Assembly: GCF_000413435.1 (NCBI RefSeq)
Contig: NZ_KE340331.1
Coordinates: forward strand, 1 to 25,333
Origin: Campylobacter ureolyticus ACS-301-V-Sch3b
GTDB lineage: Bacteria; Campylobacterota; Campylobacteria; Campylobacterales; Campylobacteraceae
Length of the DNA: 25,333 nt
Direction: 5' to 3'
The notes under the pieces were generated by a model. It made no database searches. It saw nothing but the letters and a program-made list of their open reading frames with translations, and was not told where the DNA came from. The position numbers and the translations under genes are program-made. Below, in pieces: positions 15,603-22,228 of this stretch; positions within the stretch are counted from its first letter, which is position 1, and each line of letters begins with the position of its first letter.

Positions 15603-15611
15603 GGCAAAACT

Positions 15612-17435
15612 ATGAAAAAAGAGACAAATCAAGCATTAGCTTATGTGTATGGAATTTTAACTATTTTTATAGTGTTACTAATTATAAGCTCAATTTCAAC
15701 TCAATATATTGCAAAATCATTTAACTACTCTCCAAATTTAGGCGAAACTTGGATTTATGGCTTATATAATCCTTTAAGTTTTATCTTTTGGAGTAAAGAT
15801 TATTACTCTTTTTATCCGGCTTTTTTCAATCAATTTTTTGTATTTTTAAGTGCTGGGATAGCATTTAGCTTCATTATGTTTATTATAGTTAGGCTATTTT
15901 TTATAAGAAAAGCAAAAGCTATAAAAGATCTGCACGGATCAGCAAGATGGGCGAATTTAAAAGATATTGAAGAAATGGGAATATTAAACAACGATGATGG
16001 TGTTTATATTGGTGGATTTTTACATAAAAAAACAACTTATTATCTAAAACACAACGGACCTGAACATATCATCGCTTTTGCACCTACAAGAAGCGGAAAA
16101 GGCGTTGGGCTAGTATTACCAACTTTATTATCTTGGAAGCATTCAGCACTTATAATAGATATTAAGGGCGAACTTTGGAATTTAACTGCTGGTTGGAGAA
16201 AAAAGTATGCAAATAATAAAGTTTTAAAATTTGATCCAACTTGCACCGATGGAAGTGCGGTTAAATTTAACATTTTAGAAGAAATTAAAATTGACACAAT
16301 TCACGAGATAAAAGATACCCAAAATATCGCAATCAATCTTATATTTAAAGGAGAAAGTCCATCAAATAACATACAATCAAATACAAGTTATTTTAAAAAT
16401 GAAGCTGTTTCATTTTTATCTGCGATAACTTTATTTATGTTACACCAAGCAAAAACACAATCTAAAAACACCCCTAGTTTATATGATTTGTATAAATTTA
16501 TAAACGACCCTGATTTTTCAATTGATGAGCGTTTAGCTGAAATGTTGGATTGTGATTTAGAGATCGAAGAAACTTCAAAAGATATGATAAAAAGTATAGC
16601 AAAATCAATGTCAAATAAAGCTCCACAAGAATTAAGCGGCGTTATAGGCTCAACAAACGAAGCTTTAAATTTATATATTGATCCAATCATTGCAAAAAAC
16701 ATATCAAAGAGTGAATTTAAAATAAGAGATTTAATGAATTATGATTTGCCAGTTAGTCTTTATATAACCATTCCACCAAGCAATATGGATAGATTAAAAC
16801 CACTTAATAATCTTTTAATAAATCAAATTTTAAGAACTCTTACTGATGAATCACTAAAATTTGAAGATGGTAAAGGAGTTGAAAACTATAAACATAGACT
16901 TTTATTTATGGGTGATGAGATAGTTTCTCTTGGAAAATTAGGTTCTGTTGAAAATAATATCGCCTATGCAGCTGGTTATGGAATAAAATATTATTTCATT
17001 ATCCAAGATATTTCACAACTCCATAATCTTTATGGTAAAGATGAAAGTATTATATCAAATTGCCATGTAAGAATTGCATATGCTCCAAATAAAATAGAAA
17101 CGGCAAAAGTTTTATCTGAAATGAGTGGAAAAGCAACTGTTATTAAAAAAGCAATTACAAGCTCAGGTAAAAGAATGTCTGTGATTTTAGATAATGTAAG
17201 TGAAACTATCCAGGAAACACAACGCCCTATAATTACAGATGATGAATGTATGAGAATAAAAGCAGCAAAAAAAGATAAAAAAACAGGACTTATTACAGAA
17301 GCGGGGGATATGCTTATTTTTATAGCTGGATCTTTACCAATTTATGGAAAACAAATACTTTTTTTCAAAGATGAAACTTTTTTACAAAGATCAAAAATTA
17401 ACCTAGATAATAAATTAAGCGACATCATAAAATAA
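15612..17435 (+). CDS. traG: TraG / VirD4 coupling protein
   Basis: This 607-residue inner-membrane ATPase recruits the relaxase-DNA complex to the channel. Two membrane helices lie near residues 11-30 and 73-98. The TraG signature HGSARWAN is near residue 110. Walker A APTRSGKGVG lies at about residues 157-166 and the Walker B region is LLFMGDEIVSLGKLG with Asp435; most relatives have DEF where this has DEI. Length is normal. It is preceded by a weak ribosome site (TAAGG) 9 nt after traC. Confidence 0.95.
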   Translation: MKKETNQALAYVYGILTIFIVLLIISSISTQYIAKSFNYSPNLGETWIYGLYNPLSFIFWSKDYYSFYPAFFNQFFVFLSAGIAFSFIMFIIVRLFFIRKAKAIKDLHGSARWANLKDIEEMGILNNDDGVYIGGFLHKKTTYYLKHNGPEHIIAFAPTRSGKGVGLVLPTLLSWKHSALIIDIKGELWNLTAGWRKKYANNKVLKFDPTCTDGSAVKFNILEEIKIDTIHEIKDTQNIAINLIFKGESPSNNIQSNTSYFKNEAVSFLSAITLFMLHQAKTQSKNTPSLYDLYKFINDPDFSIDERLAEMLDCDLEIEETSKDMIKSIAKSMSNKAPQELSGVIGSTNEALNLYIDPIIAKNISKSEFKIRDLMNYDLPVSLYITIPPSNMDRLKPLNNLLINQILRTLTDESLKFEDGKGVENYKHRLLFMGDEIVSLGKLGSVENNIAYAAGYGIKYYFIIQDISQLHNLYGKDESIISNCHVRIAYAPNKIETAKVLSEMSGKATVIKKAITSSGKRMSVILDNVSETIQETQRPIITDDECMRIKAAKKDKKTGLITEAGDMLIFIAGSLPIYGKQILFFKDETFLQRSKINLDNKLSDIIK

Positions 17436-17446
17436 AAGGAAAAATT

Positions 17447-18163
17447 ATGAATTTACACTTTGTATTAAACGCAAAAGGTGGCATTGGAAAAAGTTTTATA
17501 AGCTCACTACTTTGTCAATATCTACTTTTTAAAAATGAAAGTATCTTAGCCATAGATACAGACCCAAACAATACAACTTTATACAATATAAAAGCACTAA
17601 AAGCTAAATTTTTACAGCTTATTTCAGAAGATGGAAATTTTAATGTTAGAGAATTTGATAAAATTATAGAAATTGCTTTTGATAAAAAGCATGATGATAT
17701 TATAATCGATAGTGGTGCAACTACTTTTATACCATTAGTTAGCTATTTAAAAGAAAATGAAATCATAAATTTACTAAAAGATAATGAAATAAATGTTTAT
17801 ATGCATGTTCCAATTGTTGGCGGACAAGCAAGAGATGACACAATTTTAGGATTAACCCAACTTATACAAGCATTTGATAACTCTTTTGTGGTGTGGATTA
17901 ATGAATATCACGGAAAACTACTTAAAGATAATAAAGAATTTGAAGAGTTTGAAGAATATCAAAAAATAAAAGAAAAAATAGTGGCAGTTATTTATTTAAA
18001 TTTACTTAGTAAAGATACATTTGGTAAGGATTTAAACGATATGACAAGCTCAAATTTAACATTTGATGAAGTTATGAAAAATAAAGATTTTTCACTAATG
18101 AGCAAACAAAGACTTAAAATATTTAGAGATAAGGCTTTTAAACAATTAGAAATATTTTTATAA
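17447..18163 (+). CDS. traL: TraL-type ParA-like ATPase
   Basis: This 238-residue deviant-Walker P-loop ATPase has AKGGIGKS at residues 9-16. The sequence follows RP4 TraL in order as I recall it: IDTDPNNTT, IIIDSGATTFIPLVSYL, VGGQARDDT, FVVWINEYHG and the end MSKQRLKIFRDKAFKQL. It is thus a transfer-region protein and not the plasmid's partition ATPase, which is separate at 21454-22137. In RP4 traL lies next to traK and traM by oriT. Here it follows traG. Its molecular role in transfer is poorly defined. AAAGGA precedes the ATG. Confidence 0.85.
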   Translation: MNLHFVLNAKGGIGKSFISSLLCQYLLFKNESILAIDTDPNNTTLYNIKALKAKFLQLISEDGNFNVREFDKIIEIAFDKKHDDIIIDSGATTFIPLVSYLKENEIINLLKDNEINVYMHVPIVGGQARDDTILGLTQLIQAFDNSFVVWINEYHGKLLKDNKEFEEFEEYQKIKEKIVAVIYLNLLSKDTFGKDLNDMTSSNLTFDEVMKNKDFSLMSKQRLKIFRDKAFKQLEIFL

Positions 18164-18265
18164 TATTGTAAAGATATGATTTAAATATCATATAATTATC
18201 TTTAAAATATTTATATAATATTAAATATAAATATTGTATAATTAGATAAATTTAAAAATAAGGAG
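18164..18265 (+). promoter_or_regulatory. Promoter-operator region of the VbhA/Fic pair
   Basis: This extremely AT-rich 107-bp gap has nested inverted repeats: taaagata at 18169-18176 with tatcttta at 18197-18204, and inside it atatgat at 18174-18180 with atcatat at 18187-18193. TATAAT boxes lie at 18191-18196 and, preceded by TG, at 18237-18242. The second would start transcription near 18249, before AAGGAG at 18260. The palindrome looks like a repressor site, so the pair is probably autoregulated and can be expressed apart from the transfer operon. Confidence 0.5.
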
Positions 18266-18270
18266 ATAAA

Positions 18271-18501
18271 ATGACTTACCCAGAAGTTAATAGTTTAGAA
18301 GAAAGTTTGGCGATACTAAAAAAATATAAAAATGAGCTTAGTAAAGATGATTATGATAATATAAAATCAGTTATAGGCTCTCACGCAATAGAAAATGAGT
18401 ATTTAAATGAAATAGATATAGAAATGCTTGTAGATAAGGCAATAAATAATAGAACAACCGAAGAATCAATAAACAGACTAAAAAATAAAGGCTTATTGTG
18501 A
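18271..18501 (+). CDS. VbhA-type antitoxin of Fic
   Basis: This 76-residue protein contains the class I Fic inhibition motif [S/T]xxxE[G/N] as Ser37-His-Ala-Ile-Glu41-Asn42 in GSHAIENEYL. In VbhA the glutamate enters the Fic active site and blocks productive ATP binding. The C-terminal part (IEMLVDKAINNRTTEESINRL split around residue 55) resembles the VbhA tail. Its stop overlaps the Fic start, giving the antitoxin-first order usual for such pairs. Related VbhA/Fic pairs are known in Bartonella and in Campylobacter fetus subsp. venerealis, linked to type IV secretion loci. Confidence 0.85.
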   Translation: MTYPEVNSLEESLAILKKYKNELSKDDYDNIKSVIGSHAIENEYLNEIDIEMLVDKAINNRTTEESINRLKNKGLL

Positions 18502-19139
18502 ATGATATCTTTGAAGAGCTAATTACAAACAATAAATTAGGAATTAAAAATTATGATAAATTTGAAAAAACAAGTAGAAAATATACTGCCAATAGAATAT
18601 TTGAAATTCAAAAAAATCCCATTAAGGGAAATTTTGATTATCAGCACTTAAAAGATATCCATAAATTTATTTTCCAAGATGTTTTTGAATGGGCTGGAAA
18701 AGATAGAGCTGAGCTTAGACTATTTGATACTTTTGCTAAACGATCACCATTTAATCCAAATTATATACAAAATTTCGTTCCAGGTAAAGAACTTAAAAAA
18801 TATTCAAAAATAATTTTTGATGAGTTAAAAGAACAAAACTATCTAAAAAATAGCAAAGATTTAAATTCTTTTGCAAAAGGTATGGCAAATTTTTTAATGG
18901 AGTTAAACGCACTTCATCCATTCCGTGAAGGAAATGGTAGGACGCAGCGGATATTTTGCAATGAATTAGCTAAAAATGCAGGATATAAAATGGATTTAAA
19001 TTTAATTTCAAATGAAAAAATGCTAATTGCAAGTGTTGAAGCTTCTCAAATAAAACCTGCAAAACTCGAAGCACTTATAAAAGCAAATTTAAAGAGCTTT
19101 AAACAAAATTTAGCCAAAGAACAAGGAATATTTTTTTAA
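18498..19139 (+). CDS. fic: Fic-domain AMP-transferase toxin
   Basis: This 213-residue Fic enzyme has the intact catalytic motif HPFREGNGRTQR at residues 140-151, with His140 as base and Glu144, Asn146 and both arginines present. The flap region DTFAKRSPFNPNYI lies upstream. Such enzymes transfer AMP to target hydroxyls; VbhT-type toxins modify DNA gyrase and topoisomerase IV. The start is GTG at 18498, overlapping the antitoxin stop as GTGA; the nearby ATG is out of frame. Unlike Bartonella VbhT it has no C-terminal BID secretion domain, since it ends right after the Fic fold. It overlaps the traF start by one base. Confidence 0.92.
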   Translation: MNDIFEELITNNKLGIKNYDKFEKTSRKYTANRIFEIQKNPIKGNFDYQHLKDIHKFIFQDVFEWAGKDRAELRLFDTFAKRSPFNPNYIQNFVPGKELKKYSKIIFDELKEQNYLKNSKDLNSFAKGMANFLMELNALHPFREGNGRTQRIFCNELAKNAGYKMDLNLISNEKMLIASVEASQIKPAKLEALIKANLKSFKQNLAKEQGIFF

Positions 19140-19660
19140 TGTCTAAAACATATGATTTAAACATTTTAAAGATATTTTTTAGATATTCTAATAATATTAA
19201 ATACTTTTTTATAATCTTAATTTCATTTATTCTTGTTGGTGTGCTTATTTTTTACACTTTTAATCTTAAATTTAATACAACTGCTTCGATGCCACTTGGA
19301 ATATATCAAATCCAAAATACTACACCAAAAAAAGGAGATTTAGTTATTTTAAAAATTCCACAAAATAGTGAAATTTTATTAAAAAGAGTAGTTGCTGCAA
19401 ATGGAGATTTTGTAAAAGTTGATAAAAATGGTGTTTTTATCAATGAAATTTTAGTAAAAAATAGCACTATTTTTAAATTTGATACAAAAGGTAATCCTTT
19501 ACAGAACGCAAATATAAATAGAAAATTGCAACCAAATGAAATTTTTGTAATGGGAGATCATAAAAGAAGCTTTGATAGTAGGTATTTTGGGATTATAAAC
19601 ACAAACGATATAAAAATACAAAAAGTAAGAGAAATTTTAACCTGGAACAACAATGGATAA
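19139..19660 (+). CDS. traF: TraF pilin-maturation peptidase (S26 family)
   Basis: This 173-residue membrane-anchored signal-peptidase-like protein has one helix near residues 20-42, the catalytic serine in TASMPLG (Ser50), the lysine in LLKRVV (Lys82) and box E-like MGDHKRSFDSRYFG. RP4 TraF removes the C-terminal residues of TrbC and joins the ends to make cyclic pilin. It also matches TraF in length. Its start shares one base with the fic stop, so the toxin pair is physically embedded in the transfer operon. Confidence 0.9.
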   Translation: MSKTYDLNILKIFFRYSNNIKYFFIILISFILVGVLIFYTFNLKFNTTASMPLGIYQIQNTTPKKGDLVILKIPQNSEILLKRVVAANGDFVKVDKNGVFINEILVKNSTIFKFDTKGNPLQNANINRKLQPNEIFVMGDHKRSFDSRYFGIINTNDIKIQKVREILTWNNNG

Positions 19661-20048
19661 AAAAGCTATCATAAATGAAATCGCACAAAAACACAATATT
19701 ATTTTAGATGAAAATGATCCAATTTTGGCAGTTGTTAGTGCAAATGAAACTATATTTAACGAGTTTGAAAAAAGACTTGAAAACATGTTAATAAAACAAA
19801 AAATGGATTTAGAAAGCTATAAAAATAACATTATACAAGAGTTTAAAAACCAAGATAAGATTATTTTTGATATTTTAGAACACACTGCAAAACTTCAAAA
19901 CTCACAAATCAAAATAAATACTGACAATGATACAAATAAAAAAGACACCAAAGATATAAATTATAAGATAATTTTCATTTCTGCTGGTCTGCAAATTATA
20001 TTTTTTCTTGTTGGAATAATTATCGGAATTTTTCTAAACTTGAACTAA
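19653..20048 (+). CDS. TraM-like membrane protein
   Basis: This 131-residue protein has an N-terminal DENDPILAVVSANETIF segment (about residues 19-35), a central coiled-coil region and a C-terminal membrane helix (IFISAGLQIIFFLVGIIIGIFL split near residue 120). The DP-x-x-x-x-x-x-x-N pattern and the terminal helix recall the TraM family of IncP-like transfer regions, and it closes the array that includes traL and traF. I am not certain of the family. It overlaps traF by 8 nt and is the last gene of the plus-strand operon. Confidence 0.5.
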   Translation: MDKKAIINEIAQKHNIILDENDPILAVVSANETIFNEFEKRLENMLIKQKMDLESYKNNIIQEFKNQDKIIFDILEHTAKLQNSQIKINTDNDTNKKDTKDINYKIIFISAGLQIIFFLVGIIIGIFLNLN

Positions 20049-20133
20049 ATTTGATTTTTAAATGAAAAGTGCAATTTTCAATACTAAATTTTATAATGAT
20101 GATATTATGGGCATTTGTTAAATTTAAAAAATC

Positions 20134-20160
20134 TACTTTAAGTTTATAAAGCTTAAAGTA
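20134..20160. terminator. Hairpin in convergent spacer (1)
   Basis: tactttaag at 20134-20142 and cttaaagta at 20152-20160 form a perfect 9-bp stem with a 9-nt loop, between the convergent traM-like and NYN genes. There is no clean U-run on either side and the stem is AT-rich, so terminator function is uncertain. Confidence 0.4.
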
Positions 20161-20233
20161 AGTAAATTTGTTTAAGTTTTAATGTAAAATTTGGGAAATT
20201 TAGCATAATTCTTAAAAAATTAGGTTAAAGAAT

Positions 20234-20263
20234 TTGTATGAAAATTTTTAAATTCTCATACAA
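20234..20263. terminator. Hairpin in convergent spacer (2)
   Basis: ttgtatga at 20234-20241 and tcatacaa at 20256-20263 form a perfect 8-bp stem that can extend inward through A-T pairs with one mismatch. It lies 25 bp past the NYN stop on the minus strand and may end that transcript. Confidence 0.45.
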
Positions 20264-20287
20264 TCAGTTACATAAAATTAAATTTTA

Positions 20288-21013
20288 TTATTCGAATAAA
20301 TCATCTATATCTGTTTTATCTTTCGGAAAAACAGAATTTAATGTATCAAGGTGTTCTAATAAATCTTGCTTTATATGTTTATTTTGCATTGGATCTAGCT
20401 GAACTATTATTCCTTCTTTTCGTGCTAATTTAATTGCTGGAATAAAATCACTATCGGCAGTAATTAAAATAATTTTTTCAACCTGTTTTTTATTAGCTAG
20501 TGTTGCCATGTCTAAACCAATTTTCATATCAACACCTTTTTGTTTAAGATCCATTATAAAATCTTCATCTTTTAATTCTTGTATTGACACTTCACCGTGT
20601 ATAACTTTTTTAAATAATTTATAATTTTTAAATTTCCATTGTATCAAGTTTGCATCAAAGTTTCCAAGTCTTACAGAACAATAGGGTTGCTGTTTTAAGT
20701 CAGATAAAAGTGCTTTTCTAAATTTAAAGAGATCAGTATTTCTTAAATTTAATTGCCTCTTACTTATTGGTAAAGTAACATCTTTTTCCAGTGGTTCACA
20801 ATCATAAATAAATATTCTATATAGATAATCATTGTTCTTTAACACAGATTTATATATATAATGTCTAAGTCTTTTTGCTATATCTTCAGAATTTGAGACA
20901 TTAAATTGTGTTTTATATCTTTTCAAAAAGAAAGATAAATCAACTAGCACAGCTGTTTTAAGTGGTTTAAATATCTTGCTGAAATCGGTTTTATAATTAG
21001 TTTTAGTTCCCAT
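20288..21013 (-). CDS. NYN-domain (LabA-like PIN-fold) putative ribonuclease
   Basis: This 241-residue protein has a NYN/PIN fold: AVLVDLSFFLKRY with Asp25 on the first strand, KGVDMKIGLDMATLA with Asp162 and Asp168, and LITADSDFIPAIKLARKEG with Asp187 and Asp189. These acidic residues are the expected metal-binding set of LabA-like nucleases, so it is probably an active RNase. The plasmid role is unknown: RNA control, defence against phage, or a toxin-like stability function are possible. It has its own strong promoter and a structured leader, so it is not simply read through from the partition genes. AGGAA precedes the ATG. Confidence 0.82.
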   Translation of the reverse strand: MGTKTNYKTDFSKIFKPLKTAVLVDLSFFLKRYKTQFNVSNSEDIAKRLRHYIYKSVLKNNDYLYRIFIYDCEPLEKDVTLPISKRQLNLRNTDLFKFRKALLSDLKQQPYCSVRLGNFDANLIQWKFKNYKLFKKVIHGEVSIQELKDEDFIMDLKQKGVDMKIGLDMATLANKKQVEKIILITADSDFIPAIKLARKEGIIVQLDPMQNKHIKQDLLEHLDTLNSVFPKDKTDIDDLFE

Positions 21014-21048
21014 AATAAATTCCTATAATAAAAATAAATTAAATAAAA

Positions 21049-21095
21049 GTGCTAAAGACGCTTCCTTAATAATTATATAAGACGTCCATTAGCAC
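21049..21095 (-). ncRNA. Structured 5' leader hairpin of the NYN gene
   Basis: On the minus strand the leader contains GTGCTAA (21095-21089) paired with TTAGCAC (21055-21049), then an inner GACG/CGTC stem, with a small bulge between. The rest of the loop is AU-rich. It lies downstream of the promoter at 21112-21141 and 36 nt before the NYN start codon. It could be a target for the nuclease, an attenuator or a stabilising element. On DNA it could also serve as an operator. Confidence 0.45.
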
Positions 21096-21111
21096 ACAAA
21101 TAATTTGCCGT

Positions 21112-21141
21112 ATTATACATTAATTTTAATATATTTGTCAA
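21112..21141 (-). promoter_or_regulatory. Promoter of the NYN gene
   Basis: On the minus strand, TTGACA (21141-21136) and TATAAT (21117-21112) are separated by 18 bp, with TG just before the -10. Transcription would begin near 21105, giving a leader of about 90 nt. Confidence 0.7.
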
Positions 21142-21175
21142 TACCTACAAATAAAATTTTAAGCATTGTAATGTT

Positions 21176-21382
21176 TTAACTAAAAATCTTAAATCTTATA
21201 TACTGGTTGATACCCATACCGATATTTTGAGCCTCAATACTTACCCTTTCAAACTCATCGTTTGTAAAATACATCAAAAAAGTTTTAGACCTTTTTTGTC
21301 TTTTTGGTGTTAAATTTGATGTCTCACCTCTTGCATTTTCGATAAATTCATCTTCTTTTTTTGTTGTTTTTTTAAATCCCAT
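21176..21382 (-). CDS. Ribbon-helix-helix DNA-binding protein, partition partner
   Basis: This 68-residue protein has a basic, unstructured N-terminal arm and a C-terminal segment (TFLMYFTNDEFERVSIEAQN, then GMGINQYIRFKI) with the strand-helix-helix pattern of MetJ/Arc-type regulators. It follows the ParA gene by 71 bp on the same strand. Type Ib partition modules pair a small ParA with such an RHH centromere binder, so that role is likely. It may also repress the par promoter. A fit with a CopG-type regulator is possible. AGGAAAT precedes the ATG. Confidence 0.65.
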   Translation of the reverse strand: MGFKKTTKKEDEFIENARGETSNLTPKRQKRSKTFLMYFTNDEFERVSIEAQNIGMGINQYIRFKIFS

Positions 21383-21453
21383 AATATTTCCTTAACATTT
21401 AAATTATATAATTAAGATATTTTATAGATACTTTTTTAATATCCAAACAATAT

Positions 21454-22137
21454 CTAGTTAAAATATTCTTTTGCTACTTGTAAAAGCTCTTTATAAAATG
21501 CTTCAAAATCTTGTAAAGCCTTATCATCACTTTTACAAAATTCTTTTATGCTTTTTCCCTCAACTACTGCTTTTTTATAAGCTTGTCTTTCATAAATTAC
21601 ACTTTTTAAAAGAATTAAATCAGTTAAATTTCCTTCTTTTTTTACTTCATTTATATATTTTTGTAAGTTCTCTAACTCTTTTGATAAAAATGGATTTGTA
21701 GAAGAGCGGTTTATTAATAAAAGTGCTAGTAAATTTTCATTTAGTTCTTTTACTTCTGCATAAATTTCAAGCATATGATCCAAAACACTAACATCATATT
21801 GAGAAGCAATTACTGGAATTATGATGATATTTGAATTAAGCATTGCCTTTCTCATCTCTTTACTATCTCTTCCGCCAGTATCAATTACAATACTATCAAA
21901 ATTTTCTTTCATCCTTTTTATTTCATCACCTAGACTAAGACCTGTTTTTGAAACATTACTAAAAAGTGGTTTTAATTCGTTTTGACTTCTCATATCTGAA
22001 AAAACTTCGGTTGATCTTTGCGGATCTGCATCAATTAATAAAACATTATCCCCATCAAATGAGAGCATTGAAGCTAAATTTACAGCCAAAGTTGTTTTTC
22101 CACTTCCGCCTTTTTCATTTACAATAGAAATTACCAT
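21454..22137 (-). CDS. parA: ParA-family partition ATPase
   Basis: This 227-residue protein has a deviant Walker A KGGSGKTT at residues 9-16, LLIDADPQRS (about 38-47) as the switch I region and IVIDTGGRDS as the Walker B-like region. The short form lacking an N-terminal DNA-binding domain is the type Ib class, which moves plasmid copies over the nucleoid with an RHH partner. A longer frame from 22191 exists, but the extra 18 residues are hydrophobic and unlike ParA. The ATG at 22137 has AAGGA and starts right at the P-loop strand, so I use it. Confidence 0.9.
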   Translation of the reverse strand: MVISIVNEKGGSGKTTLAVNLASMLSFDGDNVLLIDADPQRSTEVFSDMRSQNELKPLFSNVSKTGLSLGDEIKRMKENFDSIVIDTGGRDSKEMRKAMLNSNIIIIPVIASQYDVSVLDHMLEIYAEVKELNENLLALLLINRSSTNPFLSKELENLQKYINEVKKEGNLTDLILLKSVIYERQAYKKAVVEGKSIKEFCKSDDKALQDFEAFYKELLQVAKEYFN

Positions 22138-22228
22138 AAAAATCCTTTTTTCGTAATCATATCTAAAAAATATTAAAATAAAATTAAACAAATATTTTTA
22201 CAATATTATTAAAATATCTAATTAATAT
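22138..22228. promoter_or_regulatory. AT-rich parA upstream region, possible parS or operator
   Basis: This 91-bp gap between traI and parA is nearly all A and T, with repeated aatatt and two atatcta motifs (22159-22165 and 22214-22220). The same aatatc(t/c)a motif appears twice, 11 bp apart, at 21438-21456, by the parA stop. RHH partition proteins bind short AT-rich repeats upstream of their operon, so this is the best candidate centromere. No clean promoter was identified. Confidence 0.35.

Noticed and set aside
15194..15607. Minus-strand frame of 137 codons opposite the Toprim end of traC
   Set aside because: Shadow of a well-supported gene; serine- and phenylalanine-rich as expected for the antisense of lysine-rich AT-rich coding sequence.
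22138..22191. Longer parA from 22191
   Set aside because: Adds 18 hydrophobic residues not expected before the P-loop strand; 22137 has a proper ribosome site.
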